DNA of 6,122 bases from Pseudomonadota bacterium (GTDB lineage Bacteria > Pseudomonadota > Gammaproteobacteria > Burkholderiales > Burkholderiaceae_B): positions 1 to 6,122 of the forward strand of contig JAEWEH010000082.1 in NCBI GenBank assembly GCA_023389535.1, in the 5' to 3' direction. The stretch's first letter is position 1. Every line of letters starts with the position of its first letter. Shown in pieces: positions 1 to 5,912 of this stretch. A program made the position numbers and the translations under genes. The notes under the pieces were generated by a model, which was given only the letters and a program-made list of their open reading frames with translations, did not search any database and was not told the DNA's origin.

Positions 1-260
1 CCCGCAAGTATTGGACCGACGCGCTGGACGAACTGGGCATTTCGTGGGGGGCGGTCAATACCTTGCAAGAGGTGTTCGAGGACGAGCAGGTCAAGCATCG
101 CGGCTTGCTGAACGTCGTGAAGCATGCCCGCATGGGCGATGTGCCGATGGTGGGCAACCCCATGCTGGCAGGCAGCGGCTCACGCGCAACCATGCAACCG
201 CCGCCTTTGCTGGGCGAGCATACCGAAGAAATTCTGAAGACATTCGAGTCATCACACTAA
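1..260 (+). CDS. CoA-transferase, CaiB/BaiF (class III) family, C-terminal end
   Basis: This is the last 85 codons of a gene that begins left of the window; the reading frame starts at base 3 and ends with TAA at 258-260. The visible segment has the pattern of the C-terminal part of class III CoA-transferases: a Gly-Ile-Ser-Trp-Gly-Ala-Val-Asn-Thr stretch, then a Glu-Val-Phe-Glu-Asp-Glu-Gln-Val block, then an Arg-Gly-Leu, and near the end a Pro-Pro-Leu-Leu-Gly-Glu-His-Thr motif that closes most family members. Such enzymes move CoA between carboxylic acids in the cytoplasm. The catalytic Asp of the family lies in the missing N-terminal part and cannot be checked. The gene is 14 nt upstream of the Bug receptor gene and probably shares its transcript. 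The family call is firm; the acid substrate is unknown. Confidence 0.85.
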   Translation, partial: RKYWTDALDELGISWGAVNTLQEVFEDEQVKHRGLLNVVKHARMGDVPMVGNPMLAGSGSRATMQPPPLLGEHTEEILKTFESSH

Positions 261-274
261 TGAGGAGATACGCA

Positions 275-1240
275 ATGCGTAACATCACCAAGGCCGCCGT
301 GGCGGCGAGCCTGTTATCCGTATCGGCCGCGGTCGCCGCGGCTTACCCCGACAAGCCGATCAAACTGGTCGTGCCTTATGCGCCAGGCGGCACGACAGAC
401 CTGATTGCGCGCGTGGTTGCGCCCAAGCTGGGCGAGGTACTGGGCCAGCCCGTGGTCATTCTGAACAAGCCGGGCGCGGGCGGCGCACTGGGCAGCGCAT
501 CCGCCGCCCGGGAAACACCGGACGGCTACACCATCGTGATGGCGGTTGAAAGCTCGCACGCCGTGAACCCCAGCGTGCAGAAAAAATCCATGTACGACCC
601 CATCAACGATTTTGCACCGATCAGCAATCTGGCGAACGTGCTGGGCGTCATGGATGTCAATGCGAATTCCGACATCAAGACCTTCCAGGACTTCGTCGAT
701 GCCGCGAAGAAAGACCCCGGGGCGATGTCCTTCGGATCGTCCGGCAATGGCGGATACAGTCACTTGTTTGGCGAGCGTTTCATGAGCGCCACCAAGACCG
801 AGATGCTGCACGTGCCCTACAAGGGTCTGGGCCCGGCGCTGACGGACTTGCTGGCTGGCCAGATCCAGGTCGTGTTTGATAACCTGCCTTCTTCATCTGG
901 CCTGATCGAGGCGGGCAAGCTGCGCGCATTGGCGGTGGCCGCCCCGCAACGCCTGAAGCACATGCCTGATGTCCCGACCTACGCCGAGGTTGGCTACCCG
1001 CAACTGAACACGCCGTCCTGGTTTGGCCTGGCCGCGCCCGCCAAAGTACCGGAGGACGTACTTGAAACGCTGAATCAGGCGGTCAAGAAGACACTGGCCG
1101 ACCCCAAGGTCATCGAACTGATCGAACAGCAGGGAGCGGTTCCTGCCTACACCACGCGCGACGAATTCGCGCAACTTATCCGCAAGTCCAACGAACAGTG
1201 GCAGGAAGTGGTCAAGTCCATTGGCTTCGAGAAACTGTGA
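275..1240 (+). CDS. Bug-family (TctC-like) periplasmic solute-binding receptor
   Basis: The product is 321 residues, normal for Bug receptors, which bind small organic acids in the periplasm for tripartite tricarboxylate transporters or for sensing. Residues 1-23 form a signal peptide: basic start, hydrophobic Ala/Val core, cleavage likely after Ala-Ala-Ala before Tyr24. The mature protein opens with the family's Tyr-Pro-Asp-Lys-Pro and has the ligand-loop motif PYAPGGTTD at 34-42, NKPGAGG at 64-70, a second Gly/Ser-rich loop at 152-162, HVPYKG at 179-184, a Phe-Asp-Asn-Leu at 201-204 and MPDVPT at 230-235. The start at 275 is chosen because GAGGAG (262-267) precedes it by 7 nt and the signal peptide follows directly; an in-frame ATG at 260 overlaps the upstream stop codon but lies before that ribosome site. 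Lying between CoA-transferase and enoyl-CoA hydratase genes, it probably recognises the acid they metabolise. No TctA/TctB membrane subunits are visible. Ligand unknown. Confidence 0.93.
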   Translation: MRNITKAAVAASLLSVSAAVAAAYPDKPIKLVVPYAPGGTTDLIARVVAPKLGEVLGQPVVILNKPGAGGALGSASAARETPDGYTIVMAVESSHAVNPSVQKKSMYDPINDFAPISNLANVLGVMDVNANSDIKTFQDFVDAAKKDPGAMSFGSSGNGGYSHLFGERFMSATKTEMLHVPYKGLGPALTDLLAGQIQVVFDNLPSSSGLIEAGKLRALAVAAPQRLKHMPDVPTYAEVGYPQLNTPSWFGLAAPAKVPEDVLETLNQAVKKTLADPKVIELIEQQGAVPAYTTRDEFAQLIRKSNEQWQEVVKSIGFEKL

Positions 1241-1248
1241 GGCCCGCG

Positions 1249-2043
1249 ATGACAGCAAAACACTGGGAAAACCACGCCGGTCTGTCGGTAGCCGACAATG
1301 GCGTCGCCACCTTGTGCATCCAGAATGCGGGCAGCCTGAATATCCTGGGCACACCTGTCGTTGCGGCGCTGACAGCGGCTATCGCCGAGGTGGCGCAGTG
1401 TGATGACATACGCGTGCTGGTGCTGCGTGGCACTGGCGACAAAGCTTTTGTCGCCGGTGCGGATATTAAAGAAATGGCCGACTTCGATCAGGAGCGCGCC
1501 ATGGTTTTTATCGAGGGGCTGCGCCTATTGTGCGAATCGATACGCCAGTTGCCAATACCGGTTATCGTCCGCATGCCCGGCTGGTGCCTGGGCGGCGGTC
1601 TGGAGTTTGCCTTGGCTGGCGATCTGCGCATCGGCGCCGACGCGGCGAAGCTGGGCATGCCTGAAGTCAAGGTGGGCATTCCCTCCATCATCCATGCCGC
1701 ACTGCTGCCGCGCCTGGTGGGGCAGGCCCGCGCCAACTGGATGCTATTGACGGGTGAAGTCGTGGAAGCTGAACAGGCCTTGGCCTACGGCTTGCTGGAC
1801 AGGGTCGTGCCGCTGGCCGAGCTGGACCAAGAAATAGACCGCGTGGCCGGGCTATTGGCCGGCCTGGGCAAGCAGGTGCTGGCTCAACAGAAGCGCCTGC
1901 TGCGCGAATGGGAAGACGAGCCGCTGGCAACCTCCATATTGAACGGCGTCAAGGAATTCGGCCAGGCTTTCAACACCGGTGAGCCACAGAAGTACATGGG
2001 CGAGTTCGTGCGCGCGAAGCAGAAGGACAAGCAGCAGTCCTAG
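1249..2043 (+). CDS. Enoyl-CoA hydratase/isomerase family protein (crotonase fold)
   Basis: The 264-residue product has the usual length of single-domain crotonases, cytoplasmic enzymes that hydrate or isomerise CoA thioesters. The CoA/oxyanion-hole segment A66-F-V-A-G-A-D72 is followed by the second oxyanion segment G115-G-G-L-E119. The two Glu residues that act in rat mitochondrial enoyl-CoA hydratase (Glu144 and Glu164) match Glu119 and Glu139 here, with the same spacing of 20, so a true hydratase is plausible; Glu139 sits in MPEVKVGIPS. A C-terminal Lys/Glu-rich helical tail is present. The start at 1249 has GAGG (1239-1242) six bases upstream, and the gene begins 8 nt after the Bug stop codon, so the two are almost certainly co-transcribed. 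An in-frame ATG at 1198 lies inside the Bug gene and is unlikely. An intrinsic terminator follows. The substrate is not readable; isomerase or hydrolase activity remains possible. Confidence 0.92.
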   Translation: MTAKHWENHAGLSVADNGVATLCIQNAGSLNILGTPVVAALTAAIAEVAQCDDIRVLVLRGTGDKAFVAGADIKEMADFDQERAMVFIEGLRLLCESIRQLPIPVIVRMPGWCLGGGLEFALAGDLRIGADAAKLGMPEVKVGIPSIIHAALLPRLVGQARANWMLLTGEVVEAEQALAYGLLDRVVPLAELDQEIDRVAGLLAGLGKQVLAQQKRLLREWEDEPLATSILNGVKEFGQAFNTGEPQKYMGEFVRAKQKDKQQS

Positions 2044-2113
2044 ATCAAACCGATCCAAGCTACGGGCGGAACATTGCATCGCTAGCTGGAAGTACTGCAT
2101 GCCTGAAACCCGG

Positions 2114-2148
2114 CAGCCCCCGTCGCAAGATGGGGGCTGTTTGTATTT
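2114..2148 (+). terminator. Rho-independent terminator after the enoyl-CoA hydratase gene
   Basis: An 8-bp perfect stem, CAGCCCCC (2114-2121) with GGGGGCTG (2132-2139), closes a 10-nt loop and is followed at once by TTTGTATTT (2140-2148). It lies 70 nt after the stop codon of the hydratase gene and should end the CoA-transferase/Bug/hydratase transcript, separating it from the LysR gene downstream. Confidence 0.9.
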
Positions 2149-2245
2149 GGGTGGAACTTCGTGTTGGATACGCCTCGGTCAGCCCCGGATCGTTTCGGCG
2201 CCTGCATGGATTAACATGGCCTGTTTGTCATCGGAAGGGATAGCC

Positions 2246-3160
2246 ATGCAGTACGAGCTCAAGGACCTACGCTTGTTCGAAGCCATCTTTCGGGCGCAGA
2301 ATTTGTCGGCCGGCGCGGCGGCCATGCACATGACAGCGTCCTCGGCCAGCTACCGCCTGAAGAATCTTGAATATGCGGTTGGCAGCCCCTTATTCCTGCG
2401 CACGCCCAAAGGCATGGTCCTGATGCCCGCCGGCCAGGTACTGGCGCGCCATGCAAAAAAATTGCTGGCCGATGTCGAGTCCATGCATGCCGAGCTTAGC
2501 GACTATTCGCGCAATCTGCGGGGCAGCATCCGCTTGCTGGCCAATAGCAGCTCCCTGAACAGTTTCATCATTCCCAGTCTGGCGCGTTTTCTGGCATCCA
2601 ATACCAGCATAAATGTGGATCTGAAGGAAAAAGAGAGCCCCGCCATACCCCTCGCCATTCAAGAAGGGGCGGCCGATATCGGCGTTGGCGCGGGGCAGGA
2701 ATTCTTGCCCGGCTTGGTCAGGGAGCTATATGCCATAGACCGGCTGGTGTGTGTCGTGGCGCTTGACCATCCACTCGCGGGCCATGGCAAGCTTTCTTTT
2801 CACGACATTCTTGCCTACGACATGGTGTCCCTGGATCGGGGCAGCAGCAACTTCCTCTTCCTGAGCAATCAAGCCAGGCTGGCCGGCCGGCCCATGAACG
2901 TCCGGGTGCACGTTCATAATTTCAGTTCGGTACTGTATATGGCCGAGGCAGGGGTGGGCGCCGCCATCGTGCCGGCCAGCGTGGCCAGGGAGGCCACCCG
3001 CAGCCATCGCATTAGCTCGCTGGATATCACTGATGCTTGGGCGGCGCGCAACCTTTACCTGGTCATGAAAAGCGAACCCGATCAGCCCGACCTCGTTCGG
3101 GAGTTCGCGCACATCCTGCTGCAGGATCCGCAAATCGTCGCTGCGCGTTCGGCGACGTAG
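2246..3160 (+). CDS. LysR-family transcriptional regulator
   Basis: The product is 304 residues, typical of LysR regulators. Residues 3-62 form the winged helix-turn-helix: LKDLRLFEAI, an Ala-rich helix ending in MHMTASSASYRLKNLE (27-42), then G46-SPLFLRT and a PAGQ at 61-64 that closes the DNA-binding domain. A linker helix follows, and from about residue 93 (GSIRLL) a type 2 periplasmic-binding-protein-like effector domain runs to the C terminus. The start at 2246 is supported by GGAAGGGA (2233-2240) five bases upstream; an in-frame ATG at 2216 has no such site. The gene is co-directional with the catabolic operon but lies behind its terminator, and it converges on the symporter gene with only 24 nt between stop codons. 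It most likely controls the CoA-transferase/Bug/hydratase operon or a distant target. Its effector is unknown. Confidence 0.93.
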   Translation: MQYELKDLRLFEAIFRAQNLSAGAAAMHMTASSASYRLKNLEYAVGSPLFLRTPKGMVLMPAGQVLARHAKKLLADVESMHAELSDYSRNLRGSIRLLANSSSLNSFIIPSLARFLASNTSINVDLKEKESPAIPLAIQEGAADIGVGAGQEFLPGLVRELYAIDRLVCVVALDHPLAGHGKLSFHDILAYDMVSLDRGSSNFLFLSNQARLAGRPMNVRVHVHNFSSVLYMAEAGVGAAIVPASVAREATRSHRISSLDITDAWAARNLYLVMKSEPDQPDLVREFAHILLQDPQIVAARSAT

Positions 3161-3184
3161 GGCGGTCCACCTCTGCACGGACCA

Positions 3185-4627
3185 CTAATCATCCAGGCTG
3201 CGTATCGCCACGTGAAAGTGCTGGTAGTCAAACAGGCGGCCCTGCGGGCGCAGCTTCAGCATCAGCATCGACGCCGCCACCGGTACCAAGGCCGCGAGCA
3301 GGAAGGATTCGAGCAGGTAGACGGGCTTTTCGCCTGGAGCCGGGAACAGAAGCATGCCGGCCACGAGCCCACAGGCCGTGCTGACGACTGCGGACAAGCC
3401 GTTGTGGCGGCGGTTGTACAAGCCCAGGAAAACCGGGAAGGCCGCCGCCGAACAGAACAAGTCAGCCAGCAGGAATAGATAGAGCACGCTGTAGCCTTGC
3501 GCGGCCAGGATGATGACTGGTATGGCCAGCAAGAAGATCAGCCAGCGCGACAAGCCCATCAAGGTCTGTTTGCGTATTTCGGGAAACAGCCTGCGCACAT
3601 CCACCGCGATAATGCTGGACACGGCGCTGATGGCGGTGTCGGCTGTGCTCATGACCAGGGCCAGGCCCAGCGGGATCAGCGCAATGGCGAACCAGGCTGG
3701 CAGGTGGGGAAAGACGACGCTGAACAAGGCAACCGAACTGTCGCCCGTGTGGCCCAGTCCGACGAACGCCAGCCCGAACAAGCCCATGACGAAAATGACG
3801 GGCGCGGCCAGCAAGCCACCGGTCAAGAACCCGCGCCGCATGCTGGGTACATCGCGTGCCGCATAGACGCGCTGCCAATTACCCTGGTGGAACAGCCCGG
3901 TCAGCAGTATGGCCACAAAAAAAGTCAGGCCTGCTTTGATGCCGACCGGGTCCGTCAGCTGCAATAGTTGCGGCGCCTTGGCTTGCAGGCCGGTTAGAGT
4001 CGGCCCGAAGCCACCGGCCGCATACCAGCCCAAAACGACCAGAAGCAGCAGCAAGGGAATGATGACGGCCATCTGCACTTTGTCGGTGAAGATGGTCGCA
4101 CGCAAGCCGCCGTAGGAGGTGTAGATCAGGGTCGAGCCCATGACGATGGTCGCAGTCACCCAGAGCGGAACGGGCGCGAGCATGGTCACCAGCTTGGCGA
4201 TTGCGGTAATTTCGGCCGACAGCGTAATGAACATGAAGAACAGCATGATCAGCAAGGTCAGGCCGTACATGCCGCGGCCGTAGCGCGTTACCACGAACTC
4301 GGTCAAGGTATGCCCTTGCGGTATCAGTTCGCGCATCCGGCGTCCCAGCGGGATCATCAGCAGCCGAGGCGACATCGCACCCAGTGCATAGCCAATGACG
4401 GCAGCCAGGCCGCCCCAGGTTGCGGCCTGAGCCGGCGCAAACAGTATCCAGGCGCCCAGGGATGTGGCCAGCAAGGTCAGCATGGTGGCGATGGTGCTCT
4501 GGCTGTTCCGGGCGATGACGTAGTCTTCCAGGCTGCCCCGGTCGCGCCGCGAATAGGCGACCCCGGCAATGGCGAATACTGCGGAGAACAAAGACAGCCA
4601 TAGAATGGTCGACGCGCTTGCAGACAT
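3185..4627 (-). CDS. Sodium:solute symporter (SSS) family transporter under TPP riboswitch control; ThiV-like candidate
   Basis: The 480-residue inner-membrane protein has the length and roughly 13-helix profile of SSS transporters, which couple solute uptake to Na+ entry. Helix 1 begins near residue 7. The conserved helix-2 segment with TSLGAW lies at 55-60. The family signature YTSYGGLRATIFTD is at 169-182, NWQRVYAARD at 250-259, and the helix-8-like Na+-site segment MSTADTAISAVSS at 326-338. The start at 4627 is chosen because AAGGAAGG (4631-4638) lies just upstream; the frame stays open back to a TTG at 4726, but that extension would translate the region between riboswitch and start. A TPP riboswitch 115 nt upstream indicates that the gene is repressed when thiamin pyrophosphate is abundant. 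From memory, comparative work on thiamin regulons named such a symporter ThiV and proposed uptake of thiamin or its pyrimidine precursor. Family and regulation are well supported; the substrate is inference. Confidence 0.9.
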   Translation of the reverse strand: MSASASTILWLSLFSAVFAIAGVAYSRRDRGSLEDYVIARNSQSTIATMLTLLATSLGAWILFAPAQAATWGGLAAVIGYALGAMSPRLLMIPLGRRMRELIPQGHTLTEFVVTRYGRGMYGLTLLIMLFFMFITLSAEITAIAKLVTMLAPVPLWVTATIVMGSTLIYTSYGGLRATIFTDKVQMAVIIPLLLLLVVLGWYAAGGFGPTLTGLQAKAPQLLQLTDPVGIKAGLTFFVAILLTGLFHQGNWQRVYAARDVPSMRRGFLTGGLLAAPVIFVMGLFGLAFVGLGHTGDSSVALFSVVFPHLPAWFAIALIPLGLALVMSTADTAISAVSSIIAVDVRRLFPEIRKQTLMGLSRWLIFLLAIPVIILAAQGYSVLYLFLLADLFCSAAAFPVFLGLYNRRHNGLSAVVSTACGLVAGMLLFPAPGEKPVYLLESFLLAALVPVAASMLMLKLRPQGRLFDYQHFHVAIRSLDD

Positions 4628-4630
4628 ATT

Positions 4631-4742
4631 CCTTCCTTTCAAGATCCGGAATCCGGACATGCATAAAGCCGGGGCGCCAGGCCGTATCGGCGCAGCGCGA
4701 AATGCATGACAGAAGGGGAACCGCAAGCGGTGACTGGCATCC
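4631..4742 (-). promoter_or_regulatory. Probable translational expression platform of the symporter TPP riboswitch
   Basis: Between riboswitch and start codon the - strand RNA holds three elements that can pair in alternative ways. UUCCCCUUC (within 4711-4720) can pair with the 3' strand of the riboswitch closing stem, GAAGGGAA (4743-4750), with one bulged C. Its CCUUCU part can instead pair with GGAAGG of the ribosome binding site (4631-4638). With TPP bound the closing stem forms, so the pyrimidine tract would be free to cover the ribosome site. Two small hairpins lie in between: ACCG-CUUG-CGGU (4720-4731) and UCCGG-AUU-CCGGA (4645-4657). No terminator with a U tract is visible, so control of translation is more likely. 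Pairings were found by eye. Confidence 0.5.
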
Positions 4743-4829
4743 TTCCCTTCGCCGGCATTACCCGGATCAGGTTCTAAGGGTTACCGCCATGCGCGGAATC
4801 TCAGCCCGATACGCGGGCCCCCCCAGGAA
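4743..4829 (-). promoter_or_regulatory. TPP riboswitch (THI element) upstream of the SSS transporter
   Basis: Read on the - strand, the segment carries the conserved THI-box core in order: a G-rich 5' stretch (4813-4824), GGGCUGAGAUUC (CUGAGA at 4799-4804), an ACCCUU block, GAACCUGAUCCGGGUAAUGCCGG and CGAAGGGAA at the 3' end. The CUGAGA loop binds the pyrimidine ring and the GAACCUG/UAAUGCC side holds the pyrophosphate in known TPP aptamers. The closing stem pairs UUCCU (4825-4829) with GGGAA (4743-4747). An extra hairpin, CCGC-GCAUG-GCGG (4784-4796), extends the variable P3 arm and is absent from the second riboswitch in this window. All positions needed for recognition appear intact. Confidence 0.95.
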
Positions 4830-4837
4830 CGGCGGTA

Positions 4838-4867
4838 AGCTTAAGGCAGGCGGCACGGGGTTGTCAA
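4838..4867 (-). promoter_or_regulatory. Candidate sigma-70 promoter for the SSS transporter
   Basis: On the - strand a perfect TTGACA (-35, 4862-4867) is followed after 18 nt by TAAGCT (4838-4843), a weak -10 match (3 of 6). Transcription would start near 4831, right at the 5' edge of the TPP riboswitch, which is where a riboswitch leader should begin. The -35 match and the position are convincing; the -10 is not strong. Confidence 0.5.
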
Positions 4868-4945
4868 TGCCGTGGATGCACCGGCTGGCCATCCATGAAT
4901 AGTCCGGTTCTGCGGCACGTACATCGTCCGGTGTCGGTACCCGCG

Positions 4946-4974
4946 GGGACAGGCCCGGCATGCATTTCTATGCT
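4946..4974 (+). promoter_or_regulatory. Candidate sigma-70 promoter for the SDR/monooxygenase unit
   Basis: GGGACA (4946-4951, 4 of 6 to TTGACA) and TATGCT (4969-4974, 4 of 6 to TATAAT) are separated by 17 nt. Transcription would start near 4981, ten bases before the TPP riboswitch. A neighbouring TATGGT (4974-4979) is an alternative -10. The fit is moderate; the location is what makes it credible. Confidence 0.45.
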
Positions 4975-4990
4975 ATGGTTGCAGATTAAG

Positions 4991-5064
4991 ACACGGGGTG
5001 CCCGCCACCGGGCTGAGATTCACACCCGTCGAACCTGCTCCAGTTAGTACTGGCGAAGGGATGT
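4991..5064 (+). promoter_or_regulatory. TPP riboswitch (THI element) upstream of the SDR gene
   Basis: The segment has the THI-box order: ACACGGGGUGCCC at the 5' end (4991-5003), a GGGCUGAGAUUCACACCC core (5010-5027), GAACCUGCUCCAGUUAGUACUGG (5031-5053) and CGAAGGGAUGU closing it (5054-5064). The P3 arm is short and lacks the extra hairpin of the partner riboswitch. Two positions differ from the commonest consensus (CUGCUC rather than CUGAUC, UUAGUAC rather than UUAAUAC). The P4/P5 arm is kept by CCAG pairing with CUGG. TPP binding is expected to lower expression of the downstream genes. It ends 65 nt before the SDR start codon. Confidence 0.95.
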
Positions 5065-5095
5065 CAGCCTCAGGCTAGCGGCCAAGCGCCGTTCG

Positions 5096-5125
5096 ATCCT
5101 ACCTTCGCCGCATTCAGTAAAGGTA
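5096..5125 (+). promoter_or_regulatory. Ribosome-site-sequestering hairpin and anti-sequestor (riboswitch expression platform)
   Basis: UACCUU (5100-5105) pairs perfectly with AAGGUA (5120-5125), which contains the ribosome binding site of the SDR gene, leaving a 14-nt loop. The same pyrimidine tract can instead pair with the 3' strand of the riboswitch closing stem: CGAAGG (5054-5059) with CCUUCG (5102-5107), extended by GAU (5060-5062) with AUC (5096-5098) around a 3-nt bulge. The two pairings exclude each other. TPP binding should lock the closing stem and favour the hairpin that hides the ribosome site. No U-tract terminator is present. Confidence 0.65.
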
Positions 5126-5129
5126 TGGC

Positions 5130-5912
5130 ATGAAGAACGACAGCACAGCGCTTCCCATCAACGAACAAGTCATCCTGGTCACAGGGGGCGGGCGCGGCCT
5201 GGGCGCCCACTTGGTACGCGCCTTCCTGCAAGAGGGCGGGCGCGTCGTCATCAATTATTTGAATAGTGCGCGCCAGGCCGCGGAGCTGGCCGACAATGCC
5301 GCCGGCCGCGCCATCGCCCTGCAGGCGGACGTCTGTGATGCGGATCAGGTACGCGCCATGCTCGAGAAGGCGCAAGAGCATTTCGGCGCACCGGTCACCA
5401 CCGTGGTCAACAATGCCTTGCCGGCATTTTCCTTCAACGGCGACGCCCGCCCGCACGCCGATACGCTCAGCTGGGACGCGGTCCAGCAACAGTTCGAAGG
5501 CGTGGTGCGCGGCGCGCTGAACACCACGCAGGCTGCGCTGCCGGCCATGCAGGCTGCGGGTTTCGGCCGCATCATCAACGTGGGCACCAATCTGTTCCAG
5601 AATCCTGTCGTGCCGTACCACGATTACACCGCCGCCAAGGCAGCGTTGCTGTCGCTGACCCGCACGCTATCGCAAGACCTCGGTCCATTCGGCATCACCG
5701 TCAATATGGTATCGGGCGGCTTGCTGCGCACGACTGACGCCTCGGCCGCCACGCCCGAAGCGGTCTTCGACCTGATTGCATCCAGCACGCCGCTGCGCAA
5801 GGTCACGACGCCCGCCGAATTCGCGGACGCCGCCTTGTTTTTCGCTTCGCCCTGGTCGCGCTCCGTTACGGGGCAGAACCTGGTCGTGGACGGCGGCTTG
5901 GTAAAAGGCTGA
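5130..5912 (+). CDS. SDR-family oxidoreductase, FabG-like, TPP-riboswitch controlled
   Basis: The 260-residue protein is a classical-length short-chain dehydrogenase/reductase, a cytoplasmic NAD(P)H-dependent enzyme. The Rossmann cofactor loop T18-GGGRGLG25 is intact. Arg22, and the lack of an acidic residue at the end of the second strand (VVINY, 39-43), favour NADP(H). NNA lies at 94-96, the catalytic pair Y166-TAA-K170 is present, and GQNLVVDGG (248-256) closes the fold. By my alignment the usual active-site Ser is Thr153 and the usual Asn of the fourth helix is Val125, so only Tyr and Lys of the tetrad are standard. The start at 5130 has AAAGG (5119-5123) six bases upstream. Its leader carries a TPP riboswitch, and its stop codon overlaps the start region of the flavin monooxygenase gene. 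Annotation tools would likely call it 3-oxoacyl-ACP reductase, but the context argues for a thiamin-related substrate. The actual reaction is unknown. Confidence 0.92.
   Translation: MKNDSTALPINEQVILVTGGGRGLGAHLVRAFLQEGGRVVINYLNSARQAAELADNAAGRAIALQADVCDADQVRAMLEKAQEHFGAPVTTVVNNALPAFSFNGDARPHADTLSWDAVQQQFEGVVRGALNTTQAALPAMQAAGFGRIINVGTNLFQNPVVPYHDYTAAKAALLSLTRTLSQDLGPFGITVNMVSGGLLRTTDASAATPEAVFDLIASSTPLRKVTTPAEFADAALFFASPWSRSVTGQNLVVDGGLVKG

Noticed and set aside
11..274. N-terminal extension of the Bug reading frame back to base 11
   Set aside because: It overlaps the CoA-transferase end in another frame. The signal peptide begins exactly at 275, with a good ribosome site just before it.
1979..2245. 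Upstream extension of the LysR frame
   Set aside because: It would overlap the hydratase end and translate through the intrinsic terminator. The ATG at 2246 has its own ribosome site and starts the HTH domain normally.
3164..3183. GGTCC/GGACC inverted repeat between the convergent LysR and symporter stop codons, as a bidirectional terminator
   Set aside because: Only 5 bp with a 10-nt loop and no T tract on either side.
3879..4664. Long - strand open frame of 261 codons
   Set aside because: It is out of frame inside the symporter gene, whose membrane segments and SSS motifs are unmistakable. Long shadow frames are expected at this GC content.
4628..4726. 33-residue extension of the symporter frame to a TTG at 4726
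   Set aside because: It covers the riboswitch expression platform, has no ribosome site and encodes no SSS-like sequence. The ATG at 4627 has AAGGAAGG before it.
4720..4731. ACCG-CUUG-CGGU hairpin in the symporter leader as a transcription terminator
   Set aside because: The stem is only 4 bp with a tetraloop, and the following bases (UUCCCCUUCU) are not a U tract. A role in the translational switch fits better.
5070..5621. - strand open frame of 183 codons opposite the SDR gene
   Set aside because: It is antisense to a gene with intact SDR motifs, would run across the riboswitch leader, and resembles no family I know.
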